Of a stretch of 62,052 bases of DNA, positions 1 through 9,555 are shown one piece after another; position 1 is the stretch's first letter; the number at the start of each line of letters is the position of its first letter. The stretch comes from Bacillus atrophaeus (GTDB lineage: Bacteria > Bacillota > Bacilli > Bacillales > Bacillaceae), in NCBI RefSeq assembly GCF_001584335.1, contig NZ_LSBB01000005.1, positions 1 to 62,052 of the forward strand, read 5' to 3'. The notes below the pieces were generated by a model. That model was not told the origin of the DNA and made no database searches. It worked only from the letters and a program-made list of their open reading frames with translations. Both the position numbers and the translations under genes were made by a program.

Positions 1-1439
1 TAAACTTGAGATGTCTGACTAATGCTATCCTTAAATAAACCAAATGAATTAAGATGATTCAATTCCTCATCGAATAACATACTAGTAAAAACAACAGGAA
101 AAACTGCCTTGCCATTAGTCAAATTATTAATTTTAGAATATTCCCTTGTAAACTCTATTCCGTCAAAAGTATTATGAGCTAAAGATTCAAAAAAGTTATT
201 TTGTATTCTTTTAGCATCATTCCAAAAATTTTCACTATAATCAAAACAGACATCAAATATCATAATTTCTGTAAAATCACCTATAATTTCATTTACCTGC
301 TTATGGATTGCTCTTCGATTAAACAAAGTTGTGTTAATAGCCAAATCATTTTTATTACTCCATTTAACTAATACTTTAGAATAAATAATTAAGAATAACA
401 TACTTGGTCTAAGATTATTATCAGAACAAATTTTTAACAATTCACTCCAAGATTTTTCATCTAATACTTTCTTTAATCTTTTAAAACGCGGTTTTTCAAC
501 ACTTCTCAAATTCTCTTTTAATGGTAACGAAGGAGGGTCTGGAAAATTTCCGACTTTATTTAACCAAAATCTTTTATCCTCTTGATACTTGCTGGATTGT
601 TTAATCTTTTTATAAGCTAACAAATAGTCCTTATAACTGATTTCTAATGGCTCTATGGAATTTTCTTTGCTATTATATATAGTTGATATTTCCTTAAATA
701 ACAACTGAATACTTGCCCCATCTGCAATCAACATATCTATACCAAAGAACAAACGATACTTGTTGCTATCTAACTTTAAAGCTTTAAATTCAAATAAGGG
801 CCAAACATAGGGATCAAATGTTTTGTGTGAGGCTTTGTTCCGTTCATAAAGTATTTTGTTCTTTTGTTCTAAACTACTAAGTTTACTAATATCATTAATA
901 TGTATTTCAAATGATGGGACACTCTTAAGGATCTTTTGTTTTCCATTAGGCTTTATAACGGCTCGAAGCATACTTTGACGCTCTATGACTTTGTTTAAAG
1001 AATACTGTAATTTCATGATATCTAACTCACATTCAAGCTCAATATAAGCGTGAGTTGAAGTATTGCCTAATTCAAACGCAGTTTCTCTTCCTGATAGATA
1101 AGCCATTTGTACGTTTGTCAAATCAAATTCTTCATTTTCGTTATCTCGAACTAAAAAGTAATCATCTTTTTCTTGTTCTTCTTCTAGATCATTGACTTTA
1201 TGAAAAATGAGCTTACAAAAAGAAGACAAACTTTCATTTTCCACATAGTCATAAATCTCTAAGTTTATTCCATAAGTGTCTTCTATTTCTCCTAAAATCC
1301 TTAATATCCCTAGGGATGAAATATGAAAATCGTAAATTTGAGAGGATAAATTAATAGTGTTATTTTTAGTTTCTTTATAAATTTTATCTAAAACAAAATT
1401 GCTTATATCTTTAATACTTATGATGTTTGTCTCTATCAT
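1..1439 (-). CDS. NRPS, N-terminal carrier + heterocyclization (Cy) domain, cut by window edge
   Basis: This open frame without a stop runs leftward off the window; about 479 residues are visible. The start is ATG at 1439, with AAGGGG about 10 bases upstream and 14 bases after the SagB stop. Residues about 1-85 look like a peptidyl carrier domain; the phosphopantetheine serine would be in the motif SSLGILRI. Residues about 105-479 are condensation-type. The first core motif reads QMAYLSGRE and the active-site motif reads DMLIADGAS, which is the DxxxxDxxS signature of heterocyclization domains rather than HHxxxDG. Cy domains condense and cyclise Cys, Ser or Thr into thiazoline or oxazoline rings. 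Starting on a carrier domain means an upstream module must sit on another protein, or loading is in trans. An adenylation domain should follow to the left, outside the window. Base composition is very AT-rich. Confidence 0.85.
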   Translation of the reverse strand, partial: MIETNIISIKDISNFVLDKIYKETKNNTINLSSQIYDFHISSLGILRILGEIEDTYGINLEIYDYVENESLSSFCKLIFHKVNDLEEEQEKDDYFLVRDNENEEFDLTNVQMAYLSGRETAFELGNTSTHAYIELECELDIMKLQYSLNKVIERQSMLRAVIKPNGKQKILKSVPSFEIHINDISKLSSLEQKNKILYERNKASHKTFDPYVWPLFEFKALKLDSNKYRLFFGIDMLIADGASIQLLFKEISTIYNSKENSIEPLEISYKDYLLAYKKIKQSSKYQEDKRFWLNKVGNFPDPPSLPLKENLRSVEKPRFKRLKKVLDEKSWSELLKICSDNNLRPSMLFLIIYSKVLVKWSNKNDLAINTTLFNRRAIHKQVNEIIGDFTEIMIFDVCFDYSENFWNDAKRIQNNFFESLAHNTFDGIEFTREYSKINNLTNGKAVFPVVFTSMLFDEELNHLNSFGLFKDSISQTSQV

Positions 1440-1453
1440 TTTTAAATTTCCCC

Positions 1454-2422
1454 TTATTTTTTCATACCAACTTCGACTGTATGCAAGAAAACTTCGTTTC
1501 TTTTAAATTTAAAATATTCCTTCAATTCATCAAATTTTATATCACCAATAGAGCAAGATCCGACTTTGAAAAACTCCGTTATATATGAAAGAAGAGAAGT
1601 CATTACACCCGCCTCTAGTAGTCCATAATAATAACCATTTCCTCCGTATTTGGGTATAATCGCATCGTTATCCAACGTATAAAAAACTGTAAAAGTTGAT
1701 TGTTTGAATATTCCGTCATTCATAAAATAATGGAAATTAGCCTTGCTAAAGTCTACTTTTCCAACTAAATTAATCGAATTATCAGAAGGTTTATATAAGT
1801 AAAGTCCTTCTTCAATATTCTCAACTCTATTTTTTTTAATATATAGATATATATTGACTGGATAAAGTCCCCCAGCACTTGGATAATAATATTGTATATT
1901 TCCTTTAATATTTGTTTGTCGGAACACCCCTAAAATATTACTGAATGTTGAAAAACTCATAGTTTTTGAGGAATCGAAATCTCTAGTACTCTTTCTTGCT
2001 CTTATAAAAGAAGGTATTTCTTCAAAATGATTTAATGGAATTGTTTCTTTAAATTCCATTAGGGAGAATCTGTTCAATTGGTTATTTCTATATTCATTAA
2101 TATTTTCATTTTTTAAAAAATAACCCTCTTCAAAATCATTGTAAACAAATTGATTTTGAGCTTTAAATAACTCATTAGGTGTACTCGTACTGTCTATCAA
2201 AACTCTATTACGAATTAAATCACGTACAAACATTTTTAAAATTTTTATATTAAAATCTTGAAAAATAATGGGCAGTTCATTTAAAAAAATCCCTTTTTGA
2301 AATTCAAAATATATTTCAGGGAAGAAATCAATTACTTTACCCTTAAACTTTAATTCTCCAATTATTATCTCGTTATCCTCTTGTCTCCATTGTATATTTG
2401 GTGCCCAAAAATATTTATTCAC
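1454..2422 (-). CDS. SagB-type (nitroreductase-fold) thiazoline/oxazoline dehydrogenase
   Basis: The 322-residue product matches the SagB/ThcOx family of FMN-dependent azoline oxidases. The second half carries nitroreductase-type motifs: RARKSTRDFD near residue 142, YYPSAGGLYPVNIYLY near 180 that is typical of SagB proteins, and a C-terminal segment GLLEAGVMTSLL. These enzymes oxidise thiazolines or oxazolines to aromatic azoles, in ribosomal peptides or as partners of NRPS Cy domains. Here the neighbour is a Cy-domain NRPS, so oxidation of an NRPS-bound ring is the likely role. The start is GTG at 2422, with AAAGGAG about 9 bases upstream; it overlaps the last codons of the thioesterase reading frame (TTGTGA), suggesting translational coupling. 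The N-terminal 130 residues are divergent and could contact the carrier protein. Confidence 0.85.
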   Translation of the reverse strand: MNKYFWAPNIQWRQEDNEIIIGELKFKGKVIDFFPEIYFEFQKGIFLNELPIIFQDFNIKILKMFVRDLIRNRVLIDSTSTPNELFKAQNQFVYNDFEEGYFLKNENINEYRNNQLNRFSLMEFKETIPLNHFEEIPSFIRARKSTRDFDSSKTMSFSTFSNILGVFRQTNIKGNIQYYYPSAGGLYPVNIYLYIKKNRVENIEEGLYLYKPSDNSINLVGKVDFSKANFHYFMNDGIFKQSTFTVFYTLDNDAIIPKYGGNGYYYGLLEAGVMTSLLSYITEFFKVGSCSIGDIKFDELKEYFKFKRNEVFLHTVEVGMKK

Positions 2423-3137
2423 AAAGAGTCTCCTTTCTTTAATAAAAGCTTTTCTTTTATAATTTTTATAACTTCCTTAGCGTTGTGGTTTATAAAATAA
2501 TGTCCACCATCAATTTAAGATATCAACTTCTTTATGTGAATACTATTTCCATCCTAGTATCTCTTGCATAGAAGTTGATTCATCATATTTATCTGAGATA
2601 ACTGTAATTTTAGTTTCAACTTCATTTTCTATATTATGGTTATATGTCTCTTTTATTCTGTAATCATTTCTTATTACTGGAATAAATAAATCAAGAAATT
2701 CCCAGTTATTTTTCAATCTGTTATGTAAACCACCTAATTCTACAATTTTTTTAATTAATTCCTCATCAGTCCAATCACTTATAAATTCCTTTTTTGTTAT
2801 TAGGCGCCCCTTTCCCTGAAACAAATAAGTGAACTAATCTATTCTCATTTAGTTTGTTTAATATCTGTACTACCTCATATGCAATATAAGCACCCATACT
2901 ATGTCCAAAAACTGCAAATTTTTGATTGGTTTTATTATGATTTAATATTTTAGATACAACATCATCAACAGCTTGATCAAAAGTCTTATAATGTTCATCT
3001 AAAAAACTAGTTCTCCTACCTGCCAATTCAATAGGGCATAACTCCACATTTAGACCCGCAATGGGTTTCCACTCATTATAAATACTCGACATTCCTCCAG
3101 CATGCGGAATACAAAACAATTTGATTGAAGTCGTCAT
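2419..3137 (-). pseudogene. Type II thioesterase, broken by two frameshifts and a stop
   Basis: The intact part (3137-2775) encodes a typical type II thioesterase N-terminus: FCIPHAGG at residues 8-15, and the nucleophile elbow GHSMGAY. Sense then continues in other frames. After GKGAP the coding moves +1, near an A6 run at about 2800, and continues as ITKKEFISDW. A TAG follows GWK at about 2545. Near 2512 another +1 shift restores IDGGHYF, the motif holding the catalytic His, and the frame ends in TGA at 2419. Total span is 719 bases, close to the 240 codons of the family plus two extra bases. Type II thioesterases clear misprimed carrier domains. The start has a good AAAGGAGG site. Two indels could be sequencing errors, but the additional nonsense codon suggests true decay. 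Confidence 0.85.
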
Positions 3138-3382
3138 ATATTACCTCCTTTAAAGATAAAAAATTAGAATAATAAAAGAAAAAAGGAATTATAATCTATT
3201 TTAAGGAATTTTTTGTGTAAAGTCTATACTAAATTCACCATTATTAAAGAACTATTACCCAAAAAAATAAAAAAAGGACTATAAAACAATTCATTGACAA
3301 ATATTACTGTTTTAACTTACTATGTTTTTAGATGATTTCCAAATAACACTTTAGATTAATATCTACAAGGAGGATTTACTAT
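3138..3382. other. Divergent intergenic region of the island
   Basis: This AT-rich spacer lies between the thioesterase/SagB/NRPS operon and the exporter. It contains the exporter promoter (listed separately). On the minus strand a TATAAT hexamer lies at 3188-3193 without a convincing -35 box; it may serve the leftward operon. No ORF or repeat is apparent. Confidence 0.5.
3294..3323 (+). promoter_or_regulatory. Predicted SigA promoter of the MFS exporter
   Basis: TTGACA at 3294-3299 is followed after 18 bases by TACTAT at 3318-3323. The start codon at 3383 follows an AAGGAGG site at 3367-3373. Prediction from pattern only. Confidence 0.55.
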
Positions 3383-5038
3383 ATGACTTTTAGGAAAATT
3401 ATAATTTTAAGCGCTTTACTTTTAGGTACATTTATTTCTGTAATGGATACAACAATAGTAAACATCGCACTACCTGAAATGTTAACTGATTTTTCCTGCA
3501 CACTATCTCAAGTGGCTTGGGTTGCTACAGGCTATACATTGGCATTTGCTGTTATGTTAGTTGGTGCGTCTAAACTAGCTGATCATTTCGGAAGAAAAAA
3601 AGCATTTATATTTGGGTTAGGCCTTTTTATCTTCACATCTTTTCTGGCGTGTATAAGTGGATCTATTGAAATGCTAATTACTGTTCGAGTGATTCAAGGC
3701 TTATCAGCTGCTTTTATTGTGCCAGTTACAATGCCAATTGCTTTGGAAATAGTTCCTGACGAAAAAAAAGGAATGATTATTGGTATTTGGGGAGCTTTTT
3801 CAGGGCTTGCTGCGACATTAGGCCCCGTTCTTGGTGGATTGTTAACTGAAAATTTTAATTGGCAATCTATATTTTTCATCAACATTCCTCTGGGACTTAT
3901 CGCCATAATTTTTGCTGCCATTTTCATAACTGAAAGCTATGATAATTCAGCCAATAAAAAGGTTGATTATATCGGCATGCTCATTTTATCTGGAGCTCTA
4001 TTTTGTTTAACATTTGGTTTTGCTAAAGTATCAGATTTAGGATGGACATCTTCAACATTTCTTGTTTTCATGAGTGTATCAATGTTATTACTAATTTTCT
4101 TCTTCTATATTGAATCTAAAATAAAATATCCAATGGTACCTTTATCAATGCTAAAGGTAAAGACATTCACTTTTAGCTCATTAACACTATTTATGCAGGG
4201 ACTAGGATTAACAAGCGGAACTCTTATTATAACTTTACTGCTTACTAATGTAATGGGAAAAACAGAACTAGAAGCAGGTCTAATTGTATCTGTTTTAGCA
4301 TTATCTTCTATGTTTACCTCTGTTCTATCTGGAAAGTTATCGGATAAACTGGGAGGCGCTTTATTTTCTAGCTTAGGTATGATGGGGTTAACAATAACTA
4401 CTTACTTATATGGTTATATAAGGTACGACAGTCCTATTTCACTTGTAATTGTTCTTCTTTGTATATCCGGCTTAGCTTTAGGTCTTATCATTGGACCAGC
4501 TATGGGTTCAGGAATCAGATTAATTCCTAAGGAAAAAATCGGTATTGCGTCAGGGATTTTAAATATGATGAGGACTGTAGGGCAAGCAGTTGGTATTGCT
4601 GTTCTTACTAGTGTCCTAACAACAAGCATCAATCATGATGTAGATGCTGCTAAAAAAGAAGCTGTAAAAATTATAGAAGATAATACGGTATTTGATGATA
4701 TTGCTAAAACAGAAATCATAGCACGTTTGCATGAATCAGACACATTTGACCAGGAAAAAACAATTAAAGAACTAAATCAAAAAGAGGAAGAACTTCTCTC
4801 TAAAACACCCAAACCGTACAAAGATAAAGTAAAAGAAAGTTTTAAGAAGCAAAAAGAGCAAATCATAATTCTTCAGAATAAAATAGCAGAACTTTATAAC
4901 GAGAAAATTAGCGACAGCTTCAACTTTACGTTTAAGATCGGAAGCATCATTCTCGTAATTGGAATTATTTTTTCTCTTTTCAGTGATATATCTCCAAGAA
5001 AACTAAGGATGAAACAAACAAAAACTAGTTCCTTATAA
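3383..5038 (+). CDS. MFS drug/peptide exporter, DHA2 (EmrB/QacA) family
   Basis: The 551-residue membrane protein belongs to the 14-helix DHA2 drug:proton antiporters. It begins with the family motif SVMDTTIVNIALPEM near residue 19 and has motif A-like GASKLADHFGRKK near 60. The motif C-type segment GPVLGGLL lies near 148. Later helices are clear to about residue 410 and a last helix lies near 520-540. Between them is a charged stretch of about 100 residues rich in Lys and Glu, probably an extracytoplasmic loop with coiled-coil tendency. Divergent orientation to the Cy-NRPS/SagB operon suggests it exports, or gives self-resistance to, that product. Composition is AT-rich like the operon. The substrate cannot be told from sequence. 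Confidence 0.9.
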   Translation: MTFRKIIILSALLLGTFISVMDTTIVNIALPEMLTDFSCTLSQVAWVATGYTLAFAVMLVGASKLADHFGRKKAFIFGLGLFIFTSFLACISGSIEMLITVRVIQGLSAAFIVPVTMPIALEIVPDEKKGMIIGIWGAFSGLAATLGPVLGGLLTENFNWQSIFFINIPLGLIAIIFAAIFITESYDNSANKKVDYIGMLILSGALFCLTFGFAKVSDLGWTSSTFLVFMSVSMLLLIFFFYIESKIKYPMVPLSMLKVKTFTFSSLTLFMQGLGLTSGTLIITLLLTNVMGKTELEAGLIVSVLALSSMFTSVLSGKLSDKLGGALFSSLGMMGLTITTYLYGYIRYDSPISLVIVLLCISGLALGLIIGPAMGSGIRLIPKEKIGIASGILNMMRTVGQAVGIAVLTSVLTTSINHDVDAAKKEAVKIIEDNTVFDDIAKTEIIARLHESDTFDQEKTIKELNQKEEELLSKTPKPYKDKVKESFKKQKEQIIILQNKIAELYNEKISDSFNFTFKIGSIILVIGIIFSLFSDISPRKLRMKQTKTSSL

Positions 5039-5058
5039 CATTTACGTATGGGATTAGT

Positions 5059-5087
5059 TTGTTCCGTATCTCCTTTCGTGCTACAAT
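5059..5087 (+). promoter_or_regulatory. Predicted SigA promoter of ytqA-mnmM
   Basis: TTGTTC at 5059-5064, a 17-base spacer and TACAAT at 5082-5087, followed by AAGGAGG before the GTG start at 5126. Composition changes from AT-rich island to backbone here. Confidence 0.5.
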
Positions 5088-5125
5088 TTTAGAATGCATT
5101 TGTACGCAAGGAGGACATATTCATC

Positions 5126-6690
<1,565 letters not shown>

Positions 6691-6692
6691 AT

Positions 6693-7772
6693 TTAAGAGC
6701 TTCTCATCCAAGGCATTTTTTGAAATTTACGGTAGGCTCTTCCGTTGATGTAGAAGAAAAACGATGTTTTACCGCTTGCTTTGATCAGCTTTTTCGCAAG
6801 CCTGCCCATTTCCTTTTGTCCCGCTACTTTATCATCGGACAAATAGACGCCAAGCAGCCCGCGGTTAATCAGACGATGAAAGCTCTCATGCGGAATGCCC
6901 CGCAAATGCTCGTCTGCTTTTTCAATAAAATGCTCCAGTCTTTTCATCATTTCTTCGTGAGACTCGTAATACGTGCAAAAATTCAAATCCCCACCAAGCA
7001 GATCCTCTTCCTGATCAATTAAATAATCAAGCAGGATATGAAGCCCCTGTATGTACGGAAAATAGCTGCTGCGTATTTTTTTCGCGGTGTCTTCATTAAA
7101 ATCCGGCTGAAACGAATACGCAACCAGACAGAAAATGCCTAACGTTGATCCGGCGCAAGCGGAGAATTCATACCACTCCATCTCAGGAAGATCCGCTTGA
7201 AATTGAGTAAACCAATTTTCAAGCCTCGGGACACGCTCATGTTCCACGACATGTTTATGCACTTGCAGATCGCAATAATAGCCGCACAGCTCTAAAAGAT
7301 AAGGTTTAATGATGTCGTAATGTTCAATTGAACCGAGGACACGCTGGCATGTTTTGACCAGATCATGCAAATATCCGCTGTCATCTTGCTCGTTCCTGAA
7401 TTGATAATAATTTTGCAGCTCTGCCCCGACTGTTAAAGCGTCAAGCATGGAGGCATGCAGCATTCGAAAATCATCCGGATCAAGCGAGGTGCTTCGGTCG
7501 CACAAATTGTCCAAATAATCGCTGATTGTCTGGTATGCAATAATAAATTCAACGCATTTTTGCTTTTCATCACCCGATAATAAAGCCAAAATGCCGCCGC
7601 CTTCACAGTGAAATGTTTTATCCCTGATACTTGCCATTGCCTGTGCTTTTAATTCACTATTTCGGATCGATTCAGATTTCGCCTGCCATATTTTCATTTC
7701 TTGATGTACGAGCGGAAAAATATCTCGATATACTTTTGTCATAAGGCCAAAAGGATGTTCCGGTACTGTCAA
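6693..7772 (-). CDS. ytpB: Tetraprenyl-beta-curcumene synthase YtpB
   Basis: This all-helical terpene synthase of the DUF2600 family acts in C35 terpenoid (sesquarterpene) biosynthesis, cyclising tetraprenyl diphosphate to tetraprenyl-beta-curcumene; in B. subtilis it pairs functionally with heptaprenyl diphosphate made elsewhere. An acidic segment DYLDNLCDR, preceded by the region IAYQTIS, is the likely diphosphate/Mg-binding site. The frame stays open to a TTG at 7785-7787. I prefer the TTG at 7772 (359 residues) because GGGGG lies 8 bases upstream of it. It lies 21 bases after ytpA stops, so the two are cotranscribed. Confidence 0.88.
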   Translation of the reverse strand: MTVPEHPFGLMTKVYRDIFPLVHQEMKIWQAKSESIRNSELKAQAMASIRDKTFHCEGGGILALLSGDEKQKCVEFIIAYQTISDYLDNLCDRSTSLDPDDFRMLHASMLDALTVGAELQNYYQFRNEQDDSGYLHDLVKTCQRVLGSIEHYDIIKPYLLELCGYYCDLQVHKHVVEHERVPRLENWFTQFQADLPEMEWYEFSACAGSTLGIFCLVAYSFQPDFNEDTAKKIRSSYFPYIQGLHILLDYLIDQEEDLLGGDLNFCTYYESHEEMMKRLEHFIEKADEHLRGIPHESFHRLINRGLLGVYLSDDKVAGQKEMGRLAKKLIKASGKTSFFFYINGRAYRKFQKMPWMRSS

Positions 7773-7793
7773 CACATGCACCCCCAAATGTTT

Positions 7794-8573
7794 TCAAATA
7801 TACTGATCGGTAAATGCTCTTGCTGCTTTGAAAACAGCTTCTCTTTCTGGTTCATTGAATATTTCATGATAGAGGCCTTCCCATTCTCTGTATGACTTAT
7901 TGTGGGACGCTACTCCTGAAAACCATTTAATTACCTTACTTTTGTCCACAAGCCTGTCGTCTCCTGCCTGCATGACGAGAAGCGGCACCTTCAGAAAAGC
8001 ATCAGTCGGCACCATGGCGGACTCAAATGTTTTTAACAGCTCCCTGTACCATCTGACAGACACTTTTGTGACATATAAAGAATCATTTTGATCAGCCTCT
8101 ATTACGGACTGATTACGTGTGGCCATATCAAGTGACAAACCTGAGTCCACCTTAAACGACGGCGCGATGACATTCAGCCCCCTCGATGCGATATCAAGCA
8201 CTTTGTTTACTTTAATTTGCAGACCGAGACAGGGTGATGATAAAATAAGTGCCGTAATGCGGGGATTTCTCTGCTGTTTAAACCATTCAATCGAAATTAA
8301 CCCGCCCATACTGTGACCGAGAAGGAAAACAGGCAATTCAAAGGTTCTGGCTGTATCTATCCATTTATCTACTTCATCAATGTATTCTTGAAATGAGCGA
8401 ATATGACCTCTCGCCCGGGTGGTTGTTCCCTGCCCCGGCAAATCGCCCATCACAACGTTATAGCCTGAAGATCTCCACATTTCTATTAACCATTTATATC
8501 GTCCGTGGTATTCGCTTGCCCCGTGGATGATAACAATTGAACCCACAGGTCTGTCTGCTTTCCAGGTCCACAT
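7794..8573 (-). CDS. ytpA: Lysophospholipase-like alpha/beta hydrolase YtpA
   Basis: The 259-residue alpha/beta hydrolase has the nucleophile elbow GHSMGG (Ser88 from the chosen start), an early oxyanion-hole segment IIHGASEYHG and a C-terminal His in LYHEIFNE. In B. subtilis YtpA is linked to formation of the phospholipid antibiotic bacilysocin, probably as a phospholipase. The ATG at 8573 is chosen over 8582 because GAGGTGA sits at the right distance and the length matches the family. It is first in an operon with ytpB and divergent from ytoA, with starts only 48 bases apart. Confidence 0.9.
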   Translation of the reverse strand: MWTWKADRPVGSIVIIHGASEYHGRYKWLIEMWRSSGYNVVMGDLPGQGTTTRARGHIRSFQEYIDEVDKWIDTARTFELPVFLLGHSMGGLISIEWFKQQRNPRITALILSSPCLGLQIKVNKVLDIASRGLNVIAPSFKVDSGLSLDMATRNQSVIEADQNDSLYVTKVSVRWYRELLKTFESAMVPTDAFLKVPLLVMQAGDDRLVDKSKVIKWFSGVASHNKSYREWEGLYHEIFNEPEREAVFKAARAFTDQYI

Positions 8574-8621
8574 GCAGTTCACCTCATACGAAATTTAAAT
8601 AGAGAAAGAAGGATGAGATTC

Positions 8622-9137
8622 ATGATCTACCCTTATATGCAATATAAGCCGGATATTCACCCTACTGCTTTTATTGCGGATAACGCGACAATCACCGGTG
8701 ACGTTGTAATCGGAGAACAATCTAGCATATGGTTCTCTGCTGTCATTCGGGGAGACGTGGCGCCGACTCGGATCGGAAAACGAGTGAATATCCAAGACTT
8801 AAGCTGTCTTCACCAAAGCCCGAACCGCCCGCTGCTTATAGAAGATGACGCCACAATCGGCCATCAGGTTACATTACACAGCGCAATTATCAGAAAGAAT
8901 GCCTTAATCGGCATGGGTTCCATTATTCTTGACGGTGCTGAAATCGGTGAAGGCGCATTTATCGGAGCGGGCAGCCTCGTCCCGCCGGGCAAAACCATTC
9001 CGCCGGGCCATCTCGCATTCGGACGCCCAGCTAAAGTCATTCGCCCTTTAACAGACGAAGACAGAGAAGACATGGAAAGAATCCGGTCAGAATATGTAGC
9101 CAAAGGCCAGTACTATAAAACCCTTCAGCAAAAATGA
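8622..9137 (+). CDS. ytoA: Gamma-class carbonic anhydrase-like hexapeptide repeat protein YtoA
   Basis: The 171-residue left-handed beta-helix protein belongs to the gamma-carbonic anhydrase / PaaY family. Hexapeptide repeats run from about residue 10 to 135. Metal-ligand candidates occur in order: SCLHQSP, ATIGHQ and TLHSAI, i.e. the three-histidine pattern of gamma-CAs. Catalytic activity has not been established for YtoA as far as I know. ATG 8622 is preferred to ATG 8613, since GAAGG would abut the latter. A strong terminator follows. Confidence 0.88.
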   Translation: MIYPYMQYKPDIHPTAFIADNATITGDVVIGEQSSIWFSAVIRGDVAPTRIGKRVNIQDLSCLHQSPNRPLLIEDDATIGHQVTLHSAIIRKNALIGMGSIILDGAEIGEGAFIGAGSLVPPGKTIPPGHLAFGRPAKVIRPLTDEDREDMERIRSEYVAKGQYYKTLQQK

Positions 9138-9189
9138 CTTTGTTTTACTTTAACATTTTTCGAAACATTATATAAGTAAAAACCATTGA

Positions 9190-9223
9190 AACCCCAAACC
9201 CGAGCTGAGTTTTGGGGTTTTTT
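9190..9223 (+). terminator. Terminator of ytoA
   Basis: The stem AACCCCAAA / TTTGGGGTT (9190-9198 with 9211-9219) is followed by a T run. Confidence 0.85.
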
Positions 9224-9274
9224 AAGTAAATCCTGAACAATCTCTTACAACAGTCATTAAGGCTATCATTGTAT

Positions 9275-9445
9275 AAGGTTGTGTTCAGTATCCCCAGCCT
9301 GAGGGGTGCCGCTTACCTGTTTGCTTCAGAAACTTTTCGTTCCCCTTAGGCTATTTTTCGCTCATTATCCCTTGTACCTTATTCTTTCCTGTTCTCTGAT
9401 TTCTATTAATTCATCCACAGGTGCGCCTCACCGTTTTTTACAGAT
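9275..9445. other. Possible structured noncoding RNA region, unidentified
   Basis: This 330-base gap between ytoA and ytnA has no ORF. It contains a local hairpin CCCCAGCCTGAGGGG (9292-9306). A long-range pairing is possible between ACCTGT (9315-9320) and ACAGGT (9417-9422), extended by GGTG/CACC. On the plus strand GGTGCGCCTCACC at 9420-9432 is followed by a T6 run, resembling a weak terminator. An extended -10-like TGTATAAG lies near 9270. I compared it mentally with lysine, SAM, T-box and 6S RNAs and found no convincing match. Strand is uncertain. Confidence 0.35.
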
Positions 9446-9462
9446 GATTTTAACGTTCATAT

Positions 9463-9496
9463 AAAAAAGGCTTTCGACGAATCGAAAACCTTTTAA
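9463..9496 (-). terminator. Terminator of ytnA
   Basis: The hairpin GGCTTTCG / CGAAAACC has an A run on its left that reads as a T run on the minus strand. Its loop and stem closely resemble the asnB terminator at 11209. Confidence 0.75.
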
Positions 9497-9555
9497 GCAT
9501 AAAAAACTGCGGCTGTTCACTGCTTTATGCATTCATTGCGATTAAAACGCTTCCA

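Noticed and set aside
2775..2824. Programmed ribosomal frameshift in the thioesterase
   Set aside because: The A6-G heptamer favours -1 slippage, whereas +1 is needed, and two further lesions lie downstream.
9240..9460. Lysine (L-box) riboswitch on the minus strand
   Set aside because: Fragments such as AGGCGC and AAGGGG...CTGAAGC are reminiscent, but the conserved GAAAGGGAAGG/GCCGAAG core and the P1 pairing are absent, and no gene lies downstream on that strand.
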